From Gammaproteobacteria bacterium (GTDB taxonomy: Bacteria > Pseudomonadota > Gammaproteobacteria > Pseudomonadales > Azotimanducaceae): 33,143 nt of DNA. Made by a program: the position numbers and the translations under genes. A model generated the notes under the pieces. The model had not been told where the DNA came from. It searched no databases and saw only the letters and a program-made list of their open reading frames with translations. The stretch covers positions 1 to 33,143 of the forward strand of contig VXLJ01000043.1 of assembly GCA_009841635.1 (NCBI GenBank). The letters run 5' to 3'. Positions 7,161 to 15,388 of the stretch are shown here, in pieces; position 1 is the first letter of the stretch, and the number at the start of each line of letters is the position of its first letter.

Positions 7161-8150
7161 ATGGCTGAAGCTCGTGAATTAACCTATATTGGCGCGGTCG
7201 CGGAAGCAACCAAGACAGTGCTGCAAGAGCAGGACAATGCGTTCGTAGCCGGCGAGGACGTGGCTGGCGCCGGTGGGGTCTTTGGCTCGTATCGAGGAAT
7301 CCTTGAAGAGTTCGGTGACCGGCGAATCGTCGATACGCCGATATCGGAAGAGGGGATCATTGGGTTAGGTGTCGGCGCTGCTGCAACCGGCTTGCGTCCC
7401 ATCGTAGACATCATGTTCATGGATTTCATGGGTGAATGCATGGACGAAATCGCTAATCAGATGGCAAAAATGCGCTATATGTTTGGCGGATCAGCGAAAT
7501 TGCCCATTACGATCATCACGATGTCAGGCGGCGGTATAAACATGGCGGCACAACATTCGCAAAGCCTGGAAGCTTGGATCTGTCACTTGCCAGGTTTGAA
7601 AGTCGTCGCGCCTTCAACCCCGTATGACGTCAAAGGTCTGATTATTAGCGCTGCACGGGATGACAATCCTGTGTTCGTCGTTCTCAATAAGCTGTCGTTG
7701 CGAAATCGTGGCGACGTGCCAGAAGCCAGTTACGAAATACCGGTTGGCGAAGCGAAGGTCGTACGCGAAGGTGGGGATGTCACGATCGTGACCTATAGTC
7801 GCATGGTTGGGGAAGCGATAGCTGCCGCCGATAAACTCGCTGAGAGTGGTATTGATGCAGAGATACTGGATTTGCGCTCGTTGCAGCCTATGGACACGGC
7901 CGCCATTGTTGCTTCGGTTAAAAAGACCCAACACGTCGTGGTAGTGCACGAAGCGGTGCGGTTTGGTGGGTTAGGTGGTGAGATTGCTGCACAGATTCAA
8001 GAAGAGGCGTTTGACTATTTAGACGCCCCGATTGCAAGAGTTGGCGCGCCTTTCAGTCCCGTGCCTTTTAGTCCCGTGCTTGAACAAGCCTACATTCCAA
8101 ATGCGGAACGCATCGTTGAAGAGGTAACCAAGCTACTTGGCGTAGCCTAG
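7161..8150 (+). CDS. acoB: Acetoin dehydrogenase-type E1 component, beta subunit
   Basis: This 329-residue partner of the E1 alpha subunit forms the heterotetrameric decarboxylase. Family features are VAGEDVAGAGGVFGSYRGI (about residues 29-46) and TPISEEGIIGLGVGAAATG (59-77), where the glutamate that activates thiamine diphosphate lies. The C-terminal transketolase domain has EILDLRSLQPMD and VVHEAVRFGGLGGEIAAQI. It ends with the typical APFSPVPFSPVLEQAYIPN. The ATG at 7161 follows GGAG nine bases upstream, and its product matches the usual length. A longer frame upstream overlaps E1 alpha and is not real. Twenty bases separate it from acoA and seven from the next gene, so one transcript is likely. 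Confidence 0.9.
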   Translation: MAEARELTYIGAVAEATKTVLQEQDNAFVAGEDVAGAGGVFGSYRGILEEFGDRRIVDTPISEEGIIGLGVGAAATGLRPIVDIMFMDFMGECMDEIANQMAKMRYMFGGSAKLPITIITMSGGGINMAAQHSQSLEAWICHLPGLKVVAPSTPYDVKGLIISAARDDNPVFVVLNKLSLRNRGDVPEASYEIPVGEAKVVREGGDVTIVTYSRMVGEAIAAADKLAESGIDAEILDLRSLQPMDTAAIVASVKKTQHVVVVHEAVRFGGLGGEIAAQIQEEAFDYLDAPIARVGAPFSPVPFSPVLEQAYIPNAERIVEEVTKLLGVA

Positions 8151-8157
8151 CGACGTC

Positions 8158-9165
8158 ATGGACATTGGCATCATCGCCAATCCCGCATCTGGCAAAGATA
8201 TCCGGCGCTTGACAGCACAGGCGTCGGTTTTTGATAATCAAGAGAAATCAGCGATCGTACGCCGGTGTCTAGCGGGTATTCAAGCACTTGCGCCGAGAGC
8301 TTGCATTCACTTTTTCCCGGATACGCACAACATTGTGAGCGCAGCACTTGCGCGTGCCGAGTTAGATTCGTTGCCGCTAGCCATGGAGTTGACAGGAACA
8401 AGCGAAGATTCGACCCAAGCGGCTAAGCGAATGCCACGGCTTGACGCGCTCATTTCGTTGGGTGGCGACGGCACCAATAGGGCCATTGCCAAAGCGGAGT
8501 TAGATGTTCCGCTTATCGCTTTGTCTACTGGCACCAATAACGCATTTCCAACGCTATGCGAGGCAACGTCAGCGGGCATGGCTACGGCACTGATCGCAGC
8601 ACGGAAAATCCCGCTTGAATCGATAGCACCGAAGACCAAAGCCATTCACTTGCGATTTGCGTCTGGTGAAGAAGATCTTGCGCTCATCGACGTCGTCGGG
8701 ACCGTCGATCGGTTCATGGGCACACGCGCGTTGCTAGAACCGCGTAATTGGCGTTTCGCGATCTTGAGCGTCGCTGACCCGAGCAAAGTTGGTATGACGG
8801 CGGTAGGTGGTCTTGCACATCCCGTCACGGCTAACGATGAGATGGGACTGCACCTTGTGTTTTCGGGACAACTAAGCGATACCACGCGTACGGCCGAGGT
8901 TTTGGCACCCGTTGCACCTGGCATTGTGAAGCGCGTGCAACTAGAAGAGATCCACCACTTACCATGTGGTGAGACTATTCGCCTTCGAGGTGTGACGATG
9001 CTTGCGTTTGACGGCGAGCGTGAACGCATCATAAATGCGCAAGAGGACATAGAGATTTGGGTCGCACGAGATGGACCTAGAAGAGTTGATATTGCCGCTT
9101 GTTTGCGTTATCGGTCACGTTTCAACGAACAACAGCAAGTACAGGTAAAGAGCTATGCCTTCTGA
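8158..9165 (+). CDS. acoX: AcoX-like protein (ATP-NAD kinase fold) of the acetoin operon
   Basis: This 335-residue protein has an NAD-kinase/diacylglycerol-kinase-like fold. The N-terminal nucleotide loop is NPASGKDIRR (residues 8-17). The diagnostic GGDGTN follows SLG at about 102-107, and STGTNNAFP lies near 125. This is the AcoX family, which is found next to acetoin dehydrogenase E1 and E2 genes in many bacteria. Its exact reaction is not settled: kinase homology is clear, but involvement in NAD phosphorylation is unproven. The position between E1 beta and E2 in this operon is what identifies it. Its last 11 bases overlap the E2 start, indicating translational coupling. Confidence 0.86.
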   Translation: MDIGIIANPASGKDIRRLTAQASVFDNQEKSAIVRRCLAGIQALAPRACIHFFPDTHNIVSAALARAELDSLPLAMELTGTSEDSTQAAKRMPRLDALISLGGDGTNRAIAKAELDVPLIALSTGTNNAFPTLCEATSAGMATALIAARKIPLESIAPKTKAIHLRFASGEEDLALIDVVGTVDRFMGTRALLEPRNWRFAILSVADPSKVGMTAVGGLAHPVTANDEMGLHLVFSGQLSDTTRTAEVLAPVAPGIVKRVQLEEIHHLPCGETIRLRGVTMLAFDGERERIINAQEDIEIWVARDGPRRVDIAACLRYRSRFNEQQQVQVKSYAF

Positions 9166-10501
9166 GGTCTACTTGGTTAAAGTCGGTATGACGATGACAG
9201 AAGGTGTCGTGGAGGAGTGGTATATTGCAGATGGCGCCACGGTCGAGCAAGGTGCGCCGGTTTATCGTCTTGAAACCGAAAAAGTCAATATGGACGTTGA
9301 AGCAGACGTGGCTGGCATCGTGAAACATATCGTCGAAGCAGGTACTACGCTTGAACCAGGCGAGGTCGTCGGGTGGATCTTCGCTGCGGACGAACCAATA
9401 CCAGATGTCTTGCCGACACCAACTGCGAACCCCAACATTGCTGCAGTCGATTCTGCGTCCGACTCGAAGTCGACGGAGGCAACAAACGTCGCAGACAAGG
9501 AAACAACTGGCAGTTCGCAGCCAGTTAGAGCTTCGCCAGCAGCCAAACGATTAGCACGCGAGCGAAACGTTTCGCTTCAAGGCGTAGTTGGAAGCGGTCC
9601 TGGCGGGAGAATCACCGAAAAGGACGTTCCTACCGCAGCGAAGGCGGATGAAGCTAAACCCGCTAGAGTGCTTGCCTCACCGGCCGCGCGTCGATTGGCG
9701 ACGGAACTCAATGTCCCGATTGACTTGCTAACGGGTACAGGTCCGAGGGGTCGGATCACCAAAGACGACGTGGAACAAGCAGCGGCAAAGCAAAGTCTGA
9801 CCAGCGCTAGCGAAGGGATGAATGCAACGCCACTTCAAGGCAAGCGCAAGGTCATTGCGGAGCGCATGTTCGATAGTTTGCGTTCTACTGCCCAACTCAC
9901 CATGGATATGGAAGTCGTCATGGACGACGCCATAAAAATGCGAAATGCGCTAATCGAAGAATGGAAAACCGAAGCCGTGCGCGTGACCTACACCGATTTG
10001 GTAGTCGCTGCGGCTCTCAAAGCTCTGCAAAAGCACAAAGCTATGAACAGCACTTTCGAAGAGAGTGAGCTGCGTATGCACGGTGCGATACACATTGGCA
10101 TTGCGGTCGCACTTGACGATGGCTTAATCGTGCCTGTGATTCACGATGCGCAATCAAAGTCGTTGCGAGCTCTAGCGCAAGAAGCAGCTGATTTGGCGAC
10201 GCGTGCTCGGACAGGCAGATTAAATCTTGATGAAGTGAGCGGTGGCACATTTACAGTGACGTCGCTCGGTATGTATGGTGTTGACTCATTTACGCCAATA
10301 TTGAATGCACCACAAACCGGCATTTTGGGAGTCGGTCGAATATATGACTCGGTAAGGTGGGAGGAAGAGCGGCCGATTCGAACACAATGCATGCGGTTGT
10401 CGCTGACGTGGGACCATCGCATTGTGGATGGCGCACCTGCAGCTGCGTTCTTAAGAGAGGTTAAGTTGTATTTAGAAGCACCATATCGTTTGGTCGTTTA
10501 A
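9155..10501 (+). CDS. acoC: E2 acyltransferase of 2-oxoacid/acetoin dehydrogenase, two E3-binding domains
   Basis: This 448-residue dihydrolipoyl acyltransferase forms the complex core. An N-terminal lipoyl domain spans residues 1-78, with the lipoylated lysine at 43 (ETEKVNMDVEAD). A 45-residue S/T/D-rich linker follows. A first peripheral-subunit-binding domain lies at 125-158 (ASPAAKRLARERNV, then GSGPGGRITEKDV). A second lies at 171-207 (ASPAARRLATELNVPIDLL, then GTGPRGRITKDDV). The catalytic domain is at about 225-448, with the active-site motif DHRIVDG (His421, Asp425). Most E2 proteins have one E3-binding domain, so the tandem copy is unusual. Family membership fits AcoC or a branched-chain-type E2. 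No E3 (lipoamide dehydrogenase) gene follows, so the complex must borrow one from elsewhere. Confidence 0.9.
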   Translation: MPSEVYLVKVGMTMTEGVVEEWYIADGATVEQGAPVYRLETEKVNMDVEADVAGIVKHIVEAGTTLEPGEVVGWIFAADEPIPDVLPTPTANPNIAAVDSASDSKSTEATNVADKETTGSSQPVRASPAAKRLARERNVSLQGVVGSGPGGRITEKDVPTAAKADEAKPARVLASPAARRLATELNVPIDLLTGTGPRGRITKDDVEQAAAKQSLTSASEGMNATPLQGKRKVIAERMFDSLRSTAQLTMDMEVVMDDAIKMRNALIEEWKTEAVRVTYTDLVVAAALKALQKHKAMNSTFEESELRMHGAIHIGIAVALDDGLIVPVIHDAQSKSLRALAQEAADLATRARTGRLNLDEVSGGTFTVTSLGMYGVDSFTPILNAPQTGILGVGRIYDSVRWEEERPIRTQCMRLSLTWDHRIVDGAPAAAFLREVKLYLEAPYRLVV

Positions 10502-10584
10502 CGTCGCTCGTTTTCGCGCCGTTGATTGGCTGAACATTCAAAATTCCAAACTCTCGTCATCACATGTAGCCAGCAGCAGTTCAT

Positions 10585-11814
10585 ATGGGTGCTAATCGCA
10601 TTGATCTGAAATTCATACGCAGCTTGTATGAACGGATTGCTCCACATATCACGCGTACGCCGTTGTGTCCTTCGACGACTCTGTCGACAATCACAGGTAG
10701 AGACCTACATCTCAAACTGGAAAACCAGCAATTCACATCATCTTTTAAAGAACGTGGTGCGCTTGCACGGTTGCAACAACTGAATCCCGACGAGCGTGCC
10801 GCCGGTGTGATCACGATGTCTGCAGGCAACCATGCACAAGCACTCGCTCGACATGCACGGCGACTTCATATTCCGACAACGATCGTGATGCCTCGCACCA
10901 CACCCGTCGCGAAGATAGAGAAGACCAAATACTTCGATCCAGATATCGTGTTAATGGGTTCGACGATCGATGAGTCAGTGGCGTATGTGAACGCGCAAGC
11001 AGCGAGTGCTAACTTAACTTTGATTCATCCTTACGACGACGCATACGTCATCGCGGGCCAAGGATCACTCGGCATCGAAATACTGGAACAGTTGCCGGAA
11101 GTCAATACGGTTGTGGTGCCCGTAGGAGGAGGTGGCTTGATTTCTGGCATTGCCATCGCACTAAAAGAAGCGAAACCTTCGGTTCGAATAGTTGGTGTTC
11201 AGTCAGAGCAATACAGTCCAATTTACGCAAGTTTTCATGATCGAGCTTGGTCGGCTGGGCGCCCTCAAATTTCCATCGCGGAAGGCATCGCCGTAAAAAC
11301 GCCAGGCAGATTAACGCTGCCCATCATCAAAGATCTCGTCGATGACATGGTTGTCGTGAGCGAATCCGCCATTGAAACTGCGATTTTTAGGTTATTGGAT
11401 ATCGAGAAGACACTCGTAGAAGGTGCTGGCGCAGCTGCATTAGCTGCGGTTCAAGAGCACCCGGACATTGCCAAAGGCAAAACCGTGTGCGTGATAAGCG
11501 GTGGCAACGCTGACCCTTCTATTCTTGCGAACGTTATTGAGCGGAGTCTGGTACGGCACGAACGCGTCGTGAGAATTTTCGCAACGGTTCAAGATGTTCC
11601 CGGGTCGCTGTCGAAACTGGCTAACGACATAGGTGAAACTGACAGCAACATCATTGATATTTACCACCGCCGAGCGTTTGGCACGTCAACGCTGGACGCG
11701 ACAGTTGTAGAAATAACGCTCCAGTTGCGCGGCGAGGACGATAAACCTTCAGTGATTCAAAAACTGCGCGATCTAGGTCATACGGTTTCAGATCCTGACC
11801 TAGCGAACCATTAA
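10585..11814 (+). CDS. ilvA: Threonine ammonia-lyase with C-terminal ACT domain
   Basis: This 409-residue PLP enzyme converts L-threonine (and usually L-serine) to 2-oxobutyrate (or pyruvate) plus ammonia. The Schiff-base lysine is K55 in SSFKERGA. The phosphate-binding glycine loop is GGGGLISG (181-188), and MSAGNHAQALA lies near 78. A C-terminal ACT-type domain (about 335-405, RIFATVQDVPGSLSKLANDI) suggests amino-acid feedback control. Length and single ACT domain match the short threonine dehydratase group rather than the roughly 510-residue E. coli IlvA. The ATG at 10585 has no clear ribosome-binding site. The gene is 83 bases after the E2 gene on the same strand. Its product 2-oxobutyrate is a possible substrate for that complex, or for isoleucine synthesis by the ilvIHC genes downstream. 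Confidence 0.9.
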   Translation: MGANRIDLKFIRSLYERIAPHITRTPLCPSTTLSTITGRDLHLKLENQQFTSSFKERGALARLQQLNPDERAAGVITMSAGNHAQALARHARRLHIPTTIVMPRTTPVAKIEKTKYFDPDIVLMGSTIDESVAYVNAQAASANLTLIHPYDDAYVIAGQGSLGIEILEQLPEVNTVVVPVGGGGLISGIAIALKEAKPSVRIVGVQSEQYSPIYASFHDRAWSAGRPQISIAEGIAVKTPGRLTLPIIKDLVDDMVVVSESAIETAIFRLLDIEKTLVEGAGAAALAAVQEHPDIAKGKTVCVISGGNADPSILANVIERSLVRHERVVRIFATVQDVPGSLSKLANDIGETDSNIIDIYHRRAFGTSTLDATVVEITLQLRGEDDKPSVIQKLRDLGHTVSDPDLANH

Positions 11815-11847
11815 GAACAAGCATGACACACCATAAAGGAGTAGAAC

Positions 11848-12603
11848 GTGGCTAATCCAATCTTGATTACCGGCATGAGCGGGCTCATTGGTTCCGCGGT
11901 TCGATCAGCCTTAGAAGACGATGTAGAACTAAGGGCGCTGAATCGAAGCAACGTAGAAGGTGTGCCTACCACACGGGCGGATTTGGCCGATTTAGACGCC
12001 ATCCGGCCTGCGTTCGAAGGGGTAGATGCGGTCATTCACCTCGCGGCGAAGGCGGGTGAACGCTTCACTTGGCAGGAATTGCTTGATACGAACATCACCG
12101 GAACTCGCAATGTCTATCAAGCCGCGGCCGACGCGGGGTGCAAACGGGTGATATTCGCAAGTAGCGGTGCCACGGTATCTGGCTACGAGCAAATCGAACC
12201 GTACAAGTCGCTTGTCGAAGCTCGCTACGAGGACGCGCCAGCGACTTGGCCATTGATTTCACCGGAGATGCCGACTCGTCCAACCGGTGTTTATGGCAGT
12301 ACCAAGGTTTGGGGCGAAGCGCTCGGCCGCCACTACGCGGATACCACCGAGCTATCCATCATTTGTCTCCGCATAGGCTTCGTGAACCGTACGGATCGAC
12401 CTACGCGAGCACGAGATTTCTCGATATGGTGCAGTCAGCGCGACATTGTGGACTTAATTGTCAAAAGTGTGCAAATCGATTCGACGACCAAATACGCGGT
12501 CTTATTTGGGACGTCACGTAATAAATACGGCTATCGAGATTTGACGAACGCCGTCGCTCTCGCAGGCTTCAACCCACAAGATAATGCCGAAGATTTTCGA
12601 TAG
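11848..12603 (+). CDS. NAD-dependent epimerase/dehydratase family protein
   Basis: This is a 251-residue extended short-chain dehydrogenase. The dinucleotide-binding motif is TGMSGLIG (residues 8-15). The conserved segment DAVIHLAAKAGERFTWQELL includes the family H-L-A-A. FASSGATVSGYE corresponds to the catalytic serine/threonine strand, and YGSTK (149-153) holds the catalytic Tyr and Lys. The short C-terminal part resembles uronate-dehydrogenase-like members, so a sugar or sugar-acid substrate is likely but not shown. The start is GTG at 11848, chosen because GGAG lies seven bases upstream. It lies 33 bases after threonine ammonia-lyase and may be cotranscribed. It is convergent with the flavin oxidoreductase gene 19 bases away. 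Confidence 0.83.
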   Translation: MANPILITGMSGLIGSAVRSALEDDVELRALNRSNVEGVPTTRADLADLDAIRPAFEGVDAVIHLAAKAGERFTWQELLDTNITGTRNVYQAAADAGCKRVIFASSGATVSGYEQIEPYKSLVEARYEDAPATWPLISPEMPTRPTGVYGSTKVWGEALGRHYADTTELSIICLRIGFVNRTDRPTRARDFSIWCSQRDIVDLIVKSVQIDSTTKYAVLFGTSRNKYGYRDLTNAVALAGFNPQDNAEDFR

Positions 12604-12622
12604 TTTGTTTGAACTTTCGGCG

Positions 12623-13486
12623 CTAACTCTTTAGCTCTGCCACAATGCTTGCATAGTTATCTAGCAATGGCAGAACCACATCGCGTTTTTCCGACGGCAC
12701 GTTAAAGATGAACTCGTCGAAGCCTTGATCGGCTCGTCCACGGATTTGGTCGGCGTCGGGAAACGAACCGAACAACGCCAAGGTCAAATCACGTACGTTC
12801 CGCCCATGTGCTTCCATTGCCTCGGTTAGCCGTTCCATATTGCCTGAGCCTAATCCGCCGATGGGCATCCAGCCGTCTGCGTATTCAGCGACGCGGTCAA
12901 ATACCCACTTGGAATTCGCGCCTATCCAGACGGGCGGACCACCTTCTTGAACTGGTTTGGGGTAAGACCAAAGCGGATCGAAATCGACGAATTCCCCGTG
13001 ATATTCTGCCTCTTCTTCGCGCCATATCGCACGCATTGCCGCGATTTTTTCACGTACGATCGCCCAACGTTTTTTGTAGTTAGCGCCGTGGTTTTCCATT
13101 TCTTCCTGATTCCATCCCGCGCCTATACCGAGAACCACGCGTCCATTTGAGACCATGTCGAGCGATGCTATGACCTTGGCGGTCGTAATTGGGTCTCGTT
13201 CGATGATCAGGCAGATACCAGTACCTAAACGAATGCGTTCGGTGACGGCGGCACAGGCTGACAATGCGACAAATGGATCGTGAGCGTGCCAATATTGTTT
13301 CGGGAGTTCCCCACCACCCGGAAATGGCGTTCTTCGATTCGCAGGTATATGCGTATGCTCAGGAAAGAACAGACTATCGAATCCACGTTCTTCAACCGCT
13401 TGAGCTACTGCGGCAGGTTGTATCGAATAATCCGTTGGAAACATCGAAATGCCAAACTTCGCGTTAGCTAATCCTGAAAACGCCAT
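12623..13486 (-). CDS. LLM-class (luciferase-like) flavin oxidoreductase
   Basis: This is a 287-residue TIM-barrel protein of the bacterial luciferase-like monooxygenase superfamily. Family landmarks are FFPEHTHIPANRRTPFPGGG (about 40-59) and LSACAAVTERIRLGTGICLI (about 75-94). Others are DMVSNGRVVLGIGAGWNQEE (about 110-129), PPVWIGANS (about 184-192) and AEYADGWMPI. It is closest in style to the TIGR03619-type F420-dependent group. Most gammaproteobacteria do not make F420, so FMNH2 or FAD use is more likely; this is inference. GAGGAG seven bases upstream fixes the start at 13486. The gene is divergent from the acyl-CoA dehydrogenase gene, with a 75-base gap, and both may act in degradation of an organic substrate. 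Confidence 0.85.
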   Translation of the reverse strand: MAFSGLANAKFGISMFPTDYSIQPAAVAQAVEERGFDSLFFPEHTHIPANRRTPFPGGGELPKQYWHAHDPFVALSACAAVTERIRLGTGICLIIERDPITTAKVIASLDMVSNGRVVLGIGAGWNQEEMENHGANYKKRWAIVREKIAAMRAIWREEEAEYHGEFVDFDPLWSYPKPVQEGGPPVWIGANSKWVFDRVAEYADGWMPIGGLGSGNMERLTEAMEAHGRNVRDLTLALFGSFPDADQIRGRADQGFDEFIFNVPSEKRDVVLPLLDNYASIVAELKS

Positions 13487-13561
13487 GAATCGCTCCTCAT
13501 CAATTGAACCACCACACTACGGTTATTTTTATGATACGAGTAAGAACCGTCGAGCCATACC

Positions 13562-15331
13562 ATGGCTGTGAGCGAAGCGTTACCTGGCGGTGCCATCGCG
13601 CCGGATACAAAAGGTCAGAACTTTTTCTCTGACGATCGCGCCCTAGCCGAAATTGCTTCGCTTTACCTAGACGACCAGGTCCTGCGAGCCATCACGCCGT
13701 ATCTCGAAGAACTTGGCTATCGTGTAGCGAACGACTTAGACGAACTCGCTATGGCCGCTAATCGGCACCCGCCAGTGTTGCATCAAAGGGATAAGTACGG
13801 CACAGACCGCCAGTGGATCGAGTACCACCCTAGCTATCGAGCGTTGGAGCAAGCTGCGTTCGGAGACTATGGCATACATGCTTTGAGTCATCGTCCGGTT
13901 ATTGAAGAGTTGGGGAAGCCACTGCCAACGCTTGCTAAGCACCTCTATACGTTCCTCTTCAATCAAACGGAATTCGGGCTTGGCTGCCCTATCAATGTCA
14001 CAGATTCGGCTGCACATGTCATTAGCAAATTTGGTAGTCCTGATCTAAAGCGCAAGTATTTGCCTCGCATGCTCGCCATGGACATGAAGGAGCTCTGGCA
14101 GGGTGCTCAGTTCATCACAGAGCAAGAAGGTGGTTCCGACGTTGGGCGAACGAGCACCACCGCTTCTCGGCGTGATGGCGAGTGGTATCTCACTGGCGAC
14201 AAGTGGTTCTGCTCGAATGCAGATGCAGATATCGCGATGATTTTGGCGCGGCCTACAGGGGCTCAGGAAGGCACTCGTGGTTTAGCGCTATTCGCCATGC
14301 CGCGTGTGTTAGATGACGGTTCGGTGAATCGAATTCGGATCGTGCGACTTAAGGACAAATTCGGCACTCGCTCGATGGCGAGCGGTGAGTTGCGTTTAGA
14401 AGGTGCGCTAGCGTATCCAGTTGGTCAGCTAGGTTCGGGATTCAAACAAATGGCTGAAATGATCAACCGGTCGCGATTGAGTAATGGCGTCAAATCTGCC
14501 GCACTCATGCGACGCGCATTGCATGACGCTTTCACTGTCGCTCATCATCGCTCCGCATTCGGTAAGCCTTTGATCGAGTTGCCACTGGCGCGACGTCAAC
14601 TGCTCAAAATACAGTTGAGTGCAGAACAAGCTTTATCGATGTGGGCTTTCGCAGCGGCACAACTGCAACTCGCTGAGAGCAATGATTCTGGCGCGAATGC
14701 GGCAAGGTCGGTCGCGCGTTTGGCGACGCCTGTCCTTAAATTGCGTAGTACGAGAGACGCACGCGCAGTTTGTGGCGACGCGATGGAATTCAGAGGCGGT
14801 TGTGGCTATATTGAGGAATATGTGAACCCGAGGCTTGTTCGCGACGCTTATCTGGGTTCAATTTGGGAAGGCACGACTAATATCGTTGCAATTGACGCGG
14901 TTCGACGGGCAATCGGCAAAGACCGTTGTTTAGAAGCGTATGTCGCTACCTTGCATGAACGCCTCGACACCTGTGATGCAGCGGTGCCGGTTCATGTCCA
15001 AGATTTGCGGCAATGGTTAGATCGAGTGGGCGAGACTGCCCAACGAGTGGCCGACGAAAACGATGAGTCACGCTTTCGAGTCATCGCAACGGCTCTGTAT
15101 CACGTGAGTTCTGCCGTGTTATTAGCTTGGGAAGGTTTGCAAATTGCGTCGCTTTCTGGTGACGCGTCGCGATTGCTCTGGTCGAAACTTGTGTTAGAGC
15201 ATAAACTGAATCGACCAGGTTATCTTGACCCAATTCAAAGACAGCACGAAATTCACGATGCGTTGCTCAGGCAAACATCGCTAGGTCTCAACGTCGCTAA
15301 ACAGTACCTACAAATATCAGCGAATCCTTGA
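13562..15331 (+). CDS. Acyl-CoA dehydrogenase, AidB-like long form
   Basis: This 589-residue FAD enzyme oxidises an acyl-CoA (or similar thioester) to the 2-enoyl form. The flavin-binding middle domain shows AQFITEQEGGSDVGRTST (about residue 180) and WYLTGDKWFCSNADADI. The C-terminal helical domain shows RSAFGKPLIELPLARRQLLK. RGGCGYIEEYVNPRLVRDAY is followed by IWEGTTNI near residue 435, the usual region of the catalytic base and substrate contact. The extra C-terminal helical domain (about 460-589) and total length fit the AidB/ACAD10-11-like group rather than the short 380-residue dehydrogenases. AidB itself is linked to alkylation resistance, so a non-beta-oxidation role is possible. The ATG at 13562 lacks a clear ribosome-binding site. 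Confidence 0.87.
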   Translation: MAVSEALPGGAIAPDTKGQNFFSDDRALAEIASLYLDDQVLRAITPYLEELGYRVANDLDELAMAANRHPPVLHQRDKYGTDRQWIEYHPSYRALEQAAFGDYGIHALSHRPVIEELGKPLPTLAKHLYTFLFNQTEFGLGCPINVTDSAAHVISKFGSPDLKRKYLPRMLAMDMKELWQGAQFITEQEGGSDVGRTSTTASRRDGEWYLTGDKWFCSNADADIAMILARPTGAQEGTRGLALFAMPRVLDDGSVNRIRIVRLKDKFGTRSMASGELRLEGALAYPVGQLGSGFKQMAEMINRSRLSNGVKSAALMRRALHDAFTVAHHRSAFGKPLIELPLARRQLLKIQLSAEQALSMWAFAAAQLQLAESNDSGANAARSVARLATPVLKLRSTRDARAVCGDAMEFRGGCGYIEEYVNPRLVRDAYLGSIWEGTTNIVAIDAVRRAIGKDRCLEAYVATLHERLDTCDAAVPVHVQDLRQWLDRVGETAQRVADENDESRFRVIATALYHVSSAVLLAWEGLQIASLSGDASRLLWSKLVLEHKLNRPGYLDPIQRQHEIHDALLRQTSLGLNVAKQYLQISANP

Positions 15332-15388
15332 TGGGTCGGAAAACTGCACTAGGCGTGGCATTGAATTGTGGCCAGCCAGTCTCAATTT

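Noticed and set aside
8050-8085. PFSPV-PFSPV repeat in E1 beta as a recent duplication
   Set aside because: The same A-P-F-x-P-V-P-F-S-P pattern is normal in this family, so it is not a new repeat.
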